The notes below the pieces were generated by a model that had not been told where the DNA came from, did not search any database, and saw only the letters and a list, made by a program, of their open reading frames with translations. The translations under genes were made by a program, and so were the position numbers. DNA of 64,000 bases from Megascapheus bottae. Its lineage: Eukaryota > Chordata > Mammalia > Rodentia > Geomyidae. Below, one piece after another: positions 1 through 11,090 of the stretch (the stretch's first letter is position 1; each line of letters begins with the position of its first letter). Location: positions 3,737,001 through 3,801,000 of the forward strand of contig JANJXV010000049.1 in NCBI GenBank assembly GCA_024803745.1, read 5' to 3'.

Positions 1-990
1 GGTTTAAGGTTGAGTATAAGGTTAGGGTTACGGTTAGGGTAAGGGTAAGGTTTAGCGTTAGGGTTAGGGTTAGGGTTAGGCTTAGGGTTAAGGTAAGTGT
101 AAGGGTTAGGGTTAGGGTTAGGGTTAGGGTAAGGGTAAGGGTTAGGATTAGGGTTAGGATTAGGGTTAGGTTTACGGTTAGGGTAAGGGTAAGGGTTAGG
201 GTTAGGGTTAGGATTAGGCTTAGGATTAGGGTTAGGGTAAGGGTAAGGGTTAGGATTAGGGTTAGAGTTATGGTTAGGGTAAGGGTTATGGTTAGGTTTA
301 GGGTTAGGGTAGGGTTTAGGGTAAGTGTTAGTGTTTGGGTTAGGGTTAGGATAAGGGTAAAGGTTAGGGTTAGGATTACGGTTAGGATTAGGGATTAGGA
401 TTAGGGTTAGGGTTAGGGTTAGGGTTAGGGGTTAGGGTTAGTGTTAGGGTTAGGGTAAGGGTTAGGGTTAGGGATTAGGGTTAGTGTTAGGGTTAGGTTA
501 AGGAATAGGGTTAGGGTTAAGATAAGGGTTAGGGTTAGGGTTAGGGTTAGAGTTAGGGTAAGGGTAAGGGTTAGGGTTAGGGTTAGGTTAAGGGTAAGGT
601 TTAGGGTTAGGGTAAAGGTAAGTGTTAGGGTTAGAGTTACGATTAGGGTTAGCTTTAGGGTAAGAGTAAGGGTAAGTGTTAGGGTTAGGGTTAGGATTAG
701 GGTTAGGTTTAGGGTTAGGGTAAGGGTATGATTTAGGGTTAGGGTTAGGGTAAGGTTTAAGGTTAGGGTGAGGGTTAGGGTAGGGTTTATGGTAAGTGTT
801 AGGGTTAGGGTTAGGGTTAGGGTTAGGATTAGGGATACGGTAAGAGTAAGGGTTAGGGTTAGGGTTAAGGTTGGGTTTAGGGTAAGGGTTAGGGTTAGGG
901 TTAGGTTAAGTTTAAGGTTTAGTGTTAGGGTTAGGGTTAGGGTTAGGGTAAGGGTAAGGGTCAGGGTGAGGGTTAGGATTAGGGTTAGGG
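1..990 (+). repeat. B-family block, distal part
   Basis: Paralogous to 17629-18480 and 26090-26840. Shared landmarks are a GTTGAGT(A/T)TAAGG start (base 9 here) and an AGGGTTTAGGGTAAGTGTTA stretch (311 here, 17951, a shorter version at 26460). The second 38-kb copy is at 38203-39192. The proximal half of this block would lie left of the window; it is visible at 37560-38202. Confidence 0.8.
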
Positions 991-2000
991 GTTAGGGTTA
1001 GCGTTAGGTTTAGGGTTAGGTTTAGGGTAAGGATAAGAGTTAGGGTTAGGGATAGGTTTAGGATTCGGGTTAGGTTTAGGGTTAGGGTTAGTTTTAGACT
1101 TAGGGTTAGGGTAAGGGTAAGGGTTAGGGTTACGGTTAGTGTTAGGGTTATGGTTAGGGTTAGGGCTTAGGGTTAGTGTTAGATTTAGGCTTAGGGTTAG
1201 GGTAAGGATAAGAGTTAGGGTTAGGGATAGGATTATGGTTAGGTTTAGGGTAAGGGTTATGGTTAGGGTTAGGGTTAAGGTTACGGTTAGGGTTAGGGTA
1301 AGTTTAAGGGTTAGGTTTAGGGTTATGGTAAGGGTAAGGATTAGGTTTAGGGTTAGTGTTAGGTTTAGGGTTAGGGTTAGGGTAAGGATAAGGGTATGGT
1401 TATTGTTAGGGTTAGGGTTAGGTTTGGGTTAAGGTTAGGGTTATGGTGAGGGTAAGGGTAAGGTTTAGCGTTAGGTTTTTTGTTAGGGTTAAGGTATGGG
1501 TAAGGGTTAGTGTTAGGTTTAGGGTTATGTTTAGGGTTAGGATTAGGGTTAGGGTTAGGGTAAGGGTAAGGGTTAGGGTTAAGGTTAGGGTTACGGTTAG
1601 GTTTAGGGTTAGGGTTAGGGTTATTGTAAGGGTAAGAGCTAGGGTTAGGATTAGGGTTAGGGTTAGGGTAACATTTAGGGTTAGGGTTAGGGGTAGGGGT
1701 AGGTTTAGGGTGAGGGTTAGGGTAAGGGTAAGGGTTGGGGTTAGGGTTAGGGTTAGATTTTTTGTTGGGTTTTAAGGTTAGGTTTAGTGTTAGGGTAAGG
1801 GTAAGGGTTAGGGTTTGTGTTAGGGTTAGGGTAAGGGTTAGGGTTAGGGTTAGGTTTAGGTTTAGGGTTGGGTTTTAAGGTTAGGTTTATACTTAGGGTA
1901 AGGGAAAGGGTTAGGGTTAGGTTTAGGGTTAGGGTGAGGGTTAGGGTTAGGTTTAGGGTAAGGGTTAGGGTTATGTTTAGGGTTCGGGTAAGGATAAGGG
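988..2000 (+). repeat. C-family block with two T6 tracts
   Basis: Begins with GGGGTTAGGGTTAGCG and contains the landmark GTTAGATTTAGGCTTAGGG near 1168. The best paralogue is 15612-16249 (shift about 14663). Weaker relatives lie at 22140, 30990 and 35845. Two T6 tracts (1476-1481 and 1758-1763) break the hexamer pattern. The second copy is at 39190-40200 and lacks one T near 39580. Confidence 0.8.
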
Positions 2001-2234
2001 TTAGGGTTAAGGTAGGGTAAGGGTTAGCGTTAAGGTTAGAGTTAGGGTGAGCGTAAGGTAAGTGTTAGGGTTAGGTTTAGGGTTAAGTTTAGGGTAAGGG
2101 TAAGGGTTAGGTTTAGGGTTAGGGTTAGGTTTAGGGTTAGCATTAGGGTTAGGGTAAGGGTAAGGGTTAGGGTTAAGGTTAGGGTTAGGTTTAGGGTTAG
2201 GGTTACGATTACGGTAAGGGTAAGTTTTAGGGTT
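2000..2234 (+). repeat. Degenerate telomeric linker
   Basis: Mixed TTAGGG, TAAGGG and TTAGGT units between the C and E blocks. I see no distinct substructure or close paralogue in the window other than its 38-kb counterpart. Confidence 0.6.
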
Positions 2235-3421
2235 AGGATTAGGGTTTGGGTTAAGGTAAGGGTTAGGGTTAGGGTTAGGGTTAGGTTTAGGGTTAGGGTT
2301 AGGGTAAGGGTAAGGGTTAGGGTTAGGGTTAGGTTTAGGGTTGTGGTTAAGGTTAGGGTAAGGTTTAGGATGAGGGTAAGGGTAAGGGTTAGGGTTGTGG
2401 CTAGGGTTAGGGTGTGGGTTAGGGTTAGGGGTAGGGTTAGGGTTACGGTTAGGTTTAGGCTTACGGTAGGGTTAGGGTTAGGGTTAGGGTAAGGGTATGT
2501 GTTAGGGTTAGTGTTACTGTTAGGCTTAGGGTTAGGGTTAACGTTAGGGTAAGGGTAAGGTTTAGGGGTAGGGTTAGGGTTAAGGTAAGGGTGAGGGTTA
2601 GGGTTAGGGTAAGGATTATGTTTAGGGTTAGGGTTAGGGTAGTGGATAGGGTAAGGGTAAGTGTTAGGGTTAGGGTAAGAAGAATGGTAAGGGTTAGGGT
2701 TAGGGTTAGGGTAAGGGTTAGGGTTAGGGTTAGGGTTAGGGTTAGGTTTAGGGTTAGGGTTAAGGTAAGGTTATGGGTAAGCGTTAGGGTTAGGGTTAGG
2801 GTTAGTGTTAGGTTTAGGGTTAGGGTTAGGGTAAGGGCAATTGTTAGGGTTAGGGTTAGGGTTAAGTTTAGGGTTAGGGTTAGAGTTTGGGTTAGGTTTA
2901 GGGTTAGAGTTTGGATAAGGGTAAGGGTTAGGGTTAGGGTTAGGGTTAAGGTTAGGGTTAGGGTTAGGATTAGGGTAAGGGTAATGGTTAGGGTTAGGGT
3001 TGGGGTTAGGGTTGAGTTAAGGGTTAGGGTTAGGGGTAGGTTTATGATTAGGGCAAGGGTAAGGGTTAGGGTTAGGGTTAGGGTTAGCGTTATGGTAAGG
3101 GTAAGTGTTTGGGTTAGGGTTAGGGTTAAGATAAGAGTAAGGGTTAGGGTTACTGTTAAGGTTAGGCTTAGGGTAAGGGTTAGGGTTAGGGTTAGGTTAA
3201 GGGTAAGGTTCAGGGTTAGGGTTAGGGTTATGGTTAGGGTAAGGGTAAGGGTAAGGGTTAGGGTTAGGGTTAGGATAAGGGTTAGGTTTAGGGTTAGGGT
3301 AAGGGTAAGGGTTAGCGTTATGGTTAGGATCAGGGTTAGGTTTAGGGTTAGGGTAAGGGTAAGGCTTAGGGTTAGGGTTAGGGTTAGGGTAAGGTTTAGG
3401 TTAGGGTTAGGGTTAGGGTAG
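2235..3421 (+). repeat. E-family block, copy 1
   Basis: Paralogous to 5861-6966 with a shift of about 3626 over the first 700 bp. Landmarks are a GTAGTGGATAGGG stretch near 2639, GGGCAATTG at 2835, and paired AGAGTTTGG sites near 2882 and 2906. Shorter relatives occur at 9160-9700 and 14620-15480. The right half (after about 2950) diverges from the 5.9-kb copy. The second 38-kb copy at 40436-41628 is 6 bp longer. The Val-Arg open frame across 2591-3421 is a by-product of hexamer phase and is not called as a gene. Confidence 0.85.
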
Positions 3422-4758
3422 GTGTTAGGGTAAGCGTAAGAGTTAGGTTAAGGGTTAGGGTTAGGGTTAGGATAAGGGTTAGGGTTAGGGTTAGGGTTAG
3501 TGTTAGGCTTACGGGTTAGGGTTAGGATCAGGGTTAGGTTTAAGGTAAGGGTAAGGGCAGGGTTAGGGTTAGTGTTTAGGTAAGTGTTAGGGTTAGGGTT
3601 AGGGTTAGGGTTATTGTAAGGGTAAGGGTTAGGGTTAGGGTTAGGGTTAGGTGTTAGGGTTAGGGTTAGGGTTAGCTTTAGTGTTAGGGTTAGGTTATGG
3701 CTAAGGGTTATGGTTAGGGTTAGGGTTTGCGTTAGGTTTAGTGTTTGTGTTAGGTTAAGGGTAAGGGTTAGGTTTAGGGATAGGTTTAGGGTTAGGGTTA
3801 GGTTTACGGTTAGGGTAAGGGTTATGGTTGGGGTTAGGGTTAGGGTTAGGGTAAGGGTAAGGGTTAGGGTTAGGGTTAGGGTTAGGGTTATGTTTAGGAT
3901 TAGGTTAAGGGTAAGGGTTAGGGTTAGAGTTAGGGCTAGGGTAAGGGTTAAGGATATGGTTAGGGGTATGATTAGGGTAAGGATAAGTGTTAGGGTTAGG
4001 GTTATTGTTAGGGTTAGGATAAGGGTAAGGTTTAGGGTTAGGTTTAGGGTTAGTGTTAGGTTTAGGGTTAAAGCTAGGGTAAGGGTAAGGTTAGGGATAC
4101 GGTTAGGGTTAGGGTTAAGGTTAAGGTTAGTGTTATGGTTAGGGTTAGGTTTAGGGTTAGGGTTAGGGTAATGGTAAGGGTTAGGGTTAGATTAAGGTTT
4201 AGGTTAGGGTTAGAGTAACGGTTAGGGTTAGGGTTAGGTTAGGGTAAGGGTAAGGGTTAGGTTTAGTGTTAGGGTTATGGTTGGGTTAAGGGTTAGAATT
4301 AGGGGTTAGGGTTAGGATAAGGGTTAGGTTTAGGGGTTAGGGGTTAGGGTTAGGGTTATGGTTATGGTTAGGTAATGGTTAGGGTTAAGCTAAGGGTAAG
4401 TGTTAGGGTTAGGGTTAGCGTTAGTGTTAGGGTTAGGGTTAGGTTTAGGGTTAGGGTTAGGGTTAGGATCAGCGTTAGGGTAAGGGTAAGGGTAAGTGTT
4501 AGGGTTAGGGTTAGGGTTAAGGTAAGGGTTAGGGTTAGGGTTAAGTTTAGGTTTAGGGTAAGGGTTAGGGTTAGGGTAAGGGTAAGGTTTAGGGTTAGGG
4601 TTAGGATTAGGGTTAGGTTTAGGTTTAGAGTAAGGGTAAGGGTTAGGTTTAGGGTTAGGATTAGGGTTAGGTTTAGGGTTAGGGTAAGGGTAAGGGTTAG
4701 GGTAGGGTTAGGGTTAGGGTTAGTGTAAGAGTTAGGGTTAGGGTTAGGGTTAGGGTAG
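3422..4758 (+). repeat. F-family block, copy 1
   Basis: The first of two adjacent, similar blocks. Its right part (from about 4250) recurs about 1030 bp downstream at 5290-5790, sharing TTAGAATTAGGGG (4312 and 5334) and AATGGTTAGG..TTAAGCTAAGG (4374 and 5401). The 38-kb copy is at 41630-42965. A third copy of 4129-4938 closes the window at 63191-64000. Confidence 0.85.
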
Positions 4759-5790
4759 GGATTAGGGTAAGTGTTAGGGTTAGGGTTAGGGTTAGGATAA
4801 GGGTAAGGGTTAGGGTTACGTTTAGGGTTAGGTGTTAAGGTTACGGTTAGGGTTTGGGTTATAGTTAGGGCTAGGGTAAGGGTTAGGGATATGGTTAGGA
4901 GTATGGTTAGGGTAAGGATAAGTGTTAGGGTTAGGGTTATGGTTAGGGTTAGGGTAAGGTAAGGTTTAGGGTTAGGGTTAGTTTTAGGCCTACGGGTTAG
5001 GGTTAGGGTTAGGGTTAGTTTAAGGGTTAGGGTAAAGGTAATGTTTAGGGTTAGGGTTAGGGTTAGTGTTAGGTTTAGGGTTAAAGCGAGGGTAAGTGTA
5101 AAGGTTAGTTATGCGGTTAGGGTTAGGGTTAAGGTTAGGGTTAGTGTTATGGTTAGGGTTAGGTTTAGGGTTAGGGTTAGGGTAATGGTAAGGGTTAGGG
5201 TTAGGGTTAGGGTAATGGTAAGGGTTAGGGTTACAGTAACGGTTAGGGTTAGAGTTCGGGTTAGATTTAGGGTTAGGTTAGGGTAAAGGTAAGGTTTAGG
5301 TTTAGTGTTAGGGTTATGGTTGGGTTAAGGGTTAGAATTAGGGGTTAGGGTTAGGTTAAGGGCTAGGTTTAGGGGTTAGGGGTTAGGGTTAGGGTTAGGT
5401 AATGGTTAGGATTAAGCTAAGGGTAAGTGTTAGGGTTAGGGTTAGCGTTAGGTTTAGGGTTAGGGTTAGGTTTAGGGTTAGGGTTAGGGTTAGGATCAGC
5501 GTTAGGGTAAGGGTAAGGGTAAGTGTTAGGGTTAGGGTTAGGGTTAAGGTAAGGGTTAGGGTTAGGGTTAAGATTAGGTTTAGGGTAAGGGTTAGGGTTA
5601 GGGTTAGGGTAAGGGTAAGGTTTAGGGTTAGGGTTAGGATTAGGGTTAGGTTTAGGTTTAGAGTAAGGGTAAGGGTTAGGTTTAGGGTTAGGATTAGGGT
5701 TAGGTTTAGGGTTAGGGTAAGGGTAAGGGTTAGGTAGGGTTAGGGTTAGGGTTAGGGTAAGAGTTAGGGTTAGGGTTAGGGTTAGGGTAG
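4759..5790 (+). repeat. F-family tandem unit (about 1032 bp)
   Basis: GGATTAGGGTAAGTGTTAGG begins at both 4759 and 5791, giving a local tandem period of about 1032 bp. The unit contains TTAGGCCTACGGG near 4986, one of the few CC dinucleotides on the + strand, and a TTAGTTATGCGG stretch near 5106 that is missing in the preceding copy. The second 38-kb copy is at 42966-43997. Confidence 0.82.
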
Positions 5791-6966
5791 GGATTAGGGT
5801 AAGTGTTAGGGTTAGGCTTAGGTTTAGGGTTAGTTTTAGGGTAAGGGTAAGGTTTAGGGTTTGGATTAGGGTTTGGGTTACAGTAAGGGTTAGGGTTAGG
5901 GTTAGGGTTAGTATAGGGTTAGGGTTAGGGTAAGGGTAAGGGTTAGGGTTAGGGTTAGGTTTAGGGTTGTGGTTAAGGTTAGGGTTAGGGTTAGGGTGAG
6001 GGTAAGGGTAAGGGTTAGGGTTATGGTTAGGGTTAGGGTATGGGTTAGGGTTAGGGATAGGTTTAGGGTTACGGTTAGGTTTAGGCTTACGGTAGGGTTA
6101 GGGTTAGGGTTAGGGTAAGGGTATGTGTTAGGTTTAGTGTTACGGTTAGGCTTAGGTTTAGGGTTAACGTTAGGGTAAGGGTAAGGTTTAGAGGTAGGGT
6201 TAGGGTTAAGGTAAGGGTGAGGGTTAGGGTTAGGGTAAGGATTATGGTTAGGGTTAGGGTTAGGGTAGTGGATAGGGTAAGGGTAAGTGTTAGGGTTAGG
6301 GTAAGAATAATGGTAAGGGTTAGGGTTAGGGTTAGGGTTAGGGTAAGGGTTAGGGTTAGCGTTAGGGTTAGGTTTAGGGTTAGGATTAGGGTAAGGTTAT
6401 GGGTAAGCGTTAGGGTTAGGGTTAGGGTTAGTGTTAGGTTTAGGGTTAGGGTTAGGGTAAGGGCAATTGTTAGGGTTAGGGTTAGGGTTAAGTTTAGGGT
6501 TAGGGTTAGAGTTTGGGTTAGGTTTAGGGTTAGAGTTTGGATAAGGGTAAGGGTTAGGGTTAGGGTTAGGGTTAAGGTTTGGGTTAGGGTTAGGGATAGG
6601 GTTAGGGTAAGGTTTAGAGTTAGGCTTAGGGTTAGGTTAAGGGTATGGGTTAGGGTTAGGGTTAGGGTTAGGGTTAAGGTTAGGGTAAGGGTTAGGTTTA
6701 GGGTTAGGGTTAGGGTTAGGGTAAGTGTTAGTGTTAGGGTTAGGGTAAGGGTAAGGGTTAGGGTTCGGCTTAGGTTTAGGGTTAGGGTTACGGTTAGGGT
6801 AAGGGTAAGGTTTAGGGTTAGGGTTAGGGTTAGGGTTAGGGTTAGGGTTAGGGTTAGGGTAAGGGTTAGGATTATGGTTAGGTTTATGGTTAGGATTAGA
6901 GTTAGGGGTAGGTTTAGGGTTAGGGTTAGGGTTAGGATAAGGTTTAGGATTTGGGTTCGGGGTTAA
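5791..6966 (+). repeat. E-family block, copy 2
   Basis: From about 5861 it follows 2235-2950 closely (same GTAGTGGATAGGG, GGGCAATTG at 6461, paired AGAGTTTGG), then diverges into its own right half. It contains the longest perfect TTAGGG run I noticed (6812-6859). Copy 2 at 44068-45149 has lost 18 bp near the counterpart of 6075 and one hexamer in the perfect run. Confidence 0.85.
6812..6859 (+). repeat. Perfect (TTAGGG)8 run
   Basis: Eight uninterrupted canonical units followed by TAAGGG. The counterpart at 45001-45042 has seven. Perfect runs elsewhere are mostly two to six units. Confidence 0.9.
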
Positions 6967-8129
6967 GGTTAGGGTTAGGGTTAGAATTAAGTTTAGGGTT
7001 AGGGTTAGGTTAAGGGTAAGGGTTAGGGTTAGGGTTAGGCTTAAGGTTAGGGTTAGGGTTAGGGTTAGGGTAAGGGTTATGGTTAGGGTTAGGGTAAGGG
7101 TTAAGTTTAGGGTTAGGGTTAGGGTTAGAGTTAGGGTTAGGGTTAGGGTAAGGGTTAGGGGTAGGGTTAGGCTAAGGGTTAAGGTTAGGGTTAGGGTTAA
7201 GGTTAGAGTTAGGGGTAGGTTTAGGGTAAGGGTAAGCTTTAGGGTTAGTGCTATTGTTAAGGTTAGGTTTAGGGTTAGCCTTAGGGTAAGGGTAAGTTTA
7301 GGGTTAGGGTTAAGGTAAGGGTAAGGGTTAGGGTTAGTGTTAGGGTTATGGTTAGGGTAAGGGTTAGGGATAGGTTTAGTGTAAGGGTAAGGTTTCGGGT
7401 TAGGGTTGGGGTTAGGGTCAGGGTTAGGATTTGGTTAAGGGTAAGGGTTTGGGTTAGGGTGAGGGTTAGGGTTAGGGTTAGGGTTAGGGTAAGGTTAAGG
7501 GTTAGGGTTAAGGTAGGGTTAGGGTTAGCGTTAGGGTTAGGGTTAAGGTTAGGGTTAGGGTGAGGCTAAGGGTGAGGGTTAGGGTTAGGTTTAGTGGAAG
7601 GGTAAGGTTTCAGGTTAGGGTTGGATTTAGGGTTAGGGTTAGGGTTAGGGTAAGGGTAAGGGTTAGGGTTAGGGTTAGGATTAGGGTTAGGGTAAGGGTT
7701 AGGGTTAGGGTTAGGGTTAGGTTTAGTGTTAGGGTTAGGGTTAGGGTTAGGTTTAGGGTTAGGGTTAGGGTTAGGGTTAGGTTTAGGGTAAAGATAAGGG
7801 ATAGGGTTAGGGTTAGGCTTAGTGTTAGGTTTAGGGTTAGGTTTAGGGTAAGGGTAAGGTTCAGGGATAGGGTTAGGGTTAGGGTTAAAGTTAGGCGTAG
7901 GGTTATGGTTAGGGTTAGGTTTACGGTTAGGGTTAGCGTAAGGGTAAGGTTAAGGGTAAGGGTTAGGGTTAGGGTTAGGGTTAGGTTTAGGGTTACGGTT
8001 AGGGTAAGGGTTAAGTTAGGGTTAGGGTTAGGGTTAGGTTTAGGGGTTAGGGTTAGTGTTAGGGTTAGAGTAAGTGTTAGGGTTAGGGGTTAGGGTTAGT
8101 GTTAGGGTTAGGGTAAGGGTTAGGGTTAG
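6967..8129 (+). repeat. Degenerate telomeric block, source of the right-end mosaic
   Basis: Contains two short related stretches about 218 bp apart: GGTTTAGTGTAAGGGTAAGG near 7372 and a variant near 7590, each followed by a TTTC(G/A)GG motif. Landmarks here (GTGCTATTG near 7248, GGTTCAGGGATAGG near 7858, GAGGCTAAGGGTGAGG near 7562) reappear in shuffled order at 62721-63190. The 38-kb copy is at 45150-46306. Confidence 0.8.
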
Positions 8130-9312
8130 TGTTAGGATAAGGTTTAGGGTTAGGGTTAGGGTTAGGGTTAGTGTTAGGGTTAGGGTTAGCGTTGGGGTTA
8201 AGGTTAGGGTTAGGGTTAGGGTAAGGGTAAGGATTAGGGTTAGGCTTAGAGTTAGGATTAGGGTTAGGTTTATGGTTAGGGTTATGGTTAGGGTTAGGGT
8301 AAGGGTAAGGGTAAGGGTTAGGGTTAGGATTAGGGTTAGGTGTTAGAGTTAGGGTTAGGGTTAGGTTTAGAGTTAGGGTTCGCGTTAGGTTTAGTGTTTG
8401 GGTTAGGGTAACTGTAAAGGTTAGGGTTCGGGTTAGTGTTAGGTTTACGGTTAGGGTAAGGGTTAGGGTTAGGGTTAGGGAAAGAGCAAGGGTTAGGGTT
8501 AGGGAAAGAGCAAGGATAGGGTTAGGGTTAGGGTTAGATTAAGGATTAGGGTTAGGGTTAGGGTTAGGGTAAGGGTTAGGGTTAGGTTAAGGTTAAGGGT
8601 TAGGATTAGGGTTAGTGGTAGGGTTACGGATTAGGGTTAGGGTTAGGGTTAGGTTTAGGGTTAGGTTAAAGATAAGGGATAGGGTTAGGGTTAGGGTTAC
8701 TGTTAGGTTTAGGTTTAGGGTTAGGGATAGAGTTAGGGTTCGTATTAGGTTTACGATTAGGGTTAGATTAAGAGTTAGTTTTAGGTTTAGGGTTATGGTT
8801 AAGGTTACTGTTATTGTTAGGGTAAGGATAAGGGTTAGGGTTAGGGTGAGGGTTAGGGTTAGGGTAAGTGTTAGGGTTAGGTTTAGGGTTAGGGTTAGTG
8901 TTAGGGTAAGGAAAAGGGTTAGGCTTAAGGTAGGGATAGGGTTAGCGTTAAGGTTAAGGTTATGGTGAGGGTAAGCATAAGGGTTAGGTTTAGGGTTAGG
9001 GTTAGGGTTAGGGTAAGGGTAAGGGTTAGGGTTAGGGTTAGGGTTAGCGTTAGGGTTAGGGTAAGGGTAAGGGTTAGGGTTCAGGTTAGGGTTAGGTTTA
9101 GCGTTAGGGTTAGGATTAGGGTAAGGGTAAGATTTAGGGTTAGGGTTAGGGTTAGGGTTATGGTTACGGTTAGGTTTTGGGTTACGGTAGGGTCAGGGTT
9201 AGGGTTAGGGTAAGGGTATGTGTTAGGGTTAGTGTTAGGGTTAGGCTTAGGGTTAGGGTTAGCGTTAAGGTAAGGGTAAGGGTTATGGTTAGGGTTAGGG
9301 TTAGGGTCAGGT
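8130..9312 (+). repeat. G-family block, copy 1
   Basis: Near-identical to 13577-14759 (shift 5447). Landmarks are GCGTTGGGGTTAAGG near 8189, two GGGAAAGAGCAAGG sites 24 bp apart (8478 and 8502), and a GTAAGGAAAAGGG stretch near 8906. The 38-kb copies are at 46307-47489 and 51754-52930, making four copies in the window. GTAACTG near 8408 distinguishes this copy (GGGTAACTG) from the 13.8-kb copy (GCGTAACTG). Confidence 0.9.
8478..8515 (+). repeat. Paired GGGAAAGAGCAAGG element, 24-bp period
   Basis: Two copies of a 14-bp non-canonical element separated by ten bases of normal repeat. It occurs only in the G blocks (also 13925, 46655 and 52096), so it is a clean marker for that family. Confidence 0.88.
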
Positions 9313-10678
9313 TTGGTTTAGGGTTAGGGTTAGGGTAAGGGTATGGGTTAGGGGTTAGGTTTAGGGTAAGGGTAAGGGTTAGGGTTAGGGTAAGGGTAAG
9401 GGTTAGGGTTACGGTTAGTGTTAGGTTTAGGGTTATGGTAAGGGTAAGGGTTAGGGTTAGGGTTAGGGTAGTGGATAAGATAAGATTAAGTGTTAGGGTT
9501 AGGGTTAGAATAAGGGTAAGGTTTACGGTTAGGTTTAGGGTTAAGGTTAAGTTTGGTTTAGGGTTAGGGTTAGGGTTAGGGTTAGGGTTAGTGTTAGGTT
9601 TAGGATTAGGGTTAGGGTAAGGGCAATTGCTAGGGTTAGGGTTAGGGTTAAGGTTAGGTTAGGGTTAGCGTTTTGGTTAGGGTTAGGGTTAGGTTTTGGA
9701 TAAGGGTAAGGGTTAGGTTAAGGGTTAGGGTTAAGTTTAGGGTTAGGGTTAGGGTTAGGGTTAGGGTAAGGGTTAGAGTTAGGCTTAGGGTTTGGTTTAG
9801 GGTAAGGGTTAGGGTTAGGATTAGGGTAAGTGTTAGGTTAAGCGTTAGGGTTAGGGGTTAGGTTTAGGGTTAGGGTTAGGGTTAGGGTAAGGGTTAGGTT
9901 TAGGGTTAGGGTTAGGGTAAGGGTAAGGGGTAGGGTTATGGTTAGGGTTAGAGTATGGGTTAGGGTTAGGGGTATGTTTAGGGTTACCGTTAGGTTTAGG
10001 CTTATGGTAGGTTTAGGGTTAGGGTAAGGGTATGTTTTAGAGTTAGTGTTACGGTTAGGCTTAGGGTTAGGGTTAGCGTTGGGGTAAGGGTAAGGTTTAG
10101 GTGTAGGGTTAGGGTTAGGTTTAGGGTAAGGGTTAGGTTTAGGGTTAGGGTTAGGTAAGGGTAAGGGTTAGGGTTGGGGTTAGGCTTAGGGTTAGGGTTA
10201 GGGTTATGGTAAGTGTTAGGGTTAGGGTTAAATAAGGGTAAGGTTTAGGGTTAGGGTTAGGGTTAGGATAAGGTTTAAGGTTAGGGTTAGGGTTAGGGTT
10301 AGAGTTAGGGTAAGGGTATGTTTTAGGGTTAGGGTTAGGGTTAGGATTAGGGTAAGGGTTAGGTTTAGGTTTAGCGTTGGGGTTAAGGTTAGGATTAGGA
10401 TTAGCGTAAGGGTAAGGATTAGGGTTAGGGTTAGGTTTTGGGTAAGTGTTAGTGTTAGGGATAGTGTTAGGGTTAGGGTTAGGGTAAGGATAAGGGTTAG
10501 GGTTAGGATTAGGGTTAGGTGTTAGGGTTAGGGTTAGGGTTAGGGTTAGCGTTAGGTTTAGGGTTAGGGTTAGTGGGTTAGGTTTAGGGTTTGGGTAAGG
10601 GTAAGTGTAAAGGTTAGGGTTAAGGTTAGGGATAGGATTAGATTTACGGTTAGGGTAAGGGTAAGGTTTAGGGTTAGG
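9313..10678 (+). repeat. E-like degenerate block
   Basis: Shares GTAGTGGATAAG (near 9468) and GGGCAATTGC (9621) with the E blocks, and is matched by 15120-15530 downstream of the second G block. The stretch 9940-10110 repeats the TATGGGTTAGGGTTAGGG..ATG pattern of 2410-2520 and 6030-6130. The rest is mixed hexamers. The 38-kb copy is at 47490-48855. Confidence 0.75.
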
Positions 10679-11090
10679 GTGAGGTTAAGGATTAGGTTTA
10701 GGGTTAGGGTAAGGGTTAGGTTTAGAGTTAGGGTTAGTATTAAGTATAGGGTTAGGGTAAGGTCAAGGTTAGGGTTAGGGTTAGGGATATGGTTAGTGTT
10801 AGGTGTTATGGTTAGGATTAGGTTTAGGGTTAGTGTTATTGTAAGGACAAGAGTTAGGGTTAGGGATAGGTTTACGGTTCGGATTAGGTTTACTGTTAGG
10901 GTTAGATTAAGGGTTAGGTTTAGGTTTAGGGTTATGGTTAAAGTTAGGGTTATTGTTAGGTTAAGGGTAAGGGTTAGGGTTAGGGTGAGGGTTAGGTTTA
11001 GGGTTAGTGTAAGGATAAGATTTAGGCTTAAGATAGGGTTAGGGTTAGCGTTAAGGTTAGGGTTAGGGTGAGGGTTAGGGTTAGGTTTAG
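10679..11090 (+). repeat. Diverged G-family relative
   Basis: Parallels 8615-8970: the same order of TTCG(G/T)ATTAGGTTTAC, GTTATGGTTAA(A/G)GTTA, TTATTGTTAGG and GCTTAAG(A/G)TAGGG, but with many substitutions. It looks like an older duplicate of the G block. The 38-kb copy is at 48856-49267 with one private change (TTAACG for TTAAGG). Confidence 0.7.

Noticed and set aside
8478..8515. Possible CRISPR-like or iteron repeat (paired GGGAAAGAGCAAGG)
   Set aside because: Only two units, spacer is ordinary TTAGGG repeat, and the element appears only as part of G block copies.
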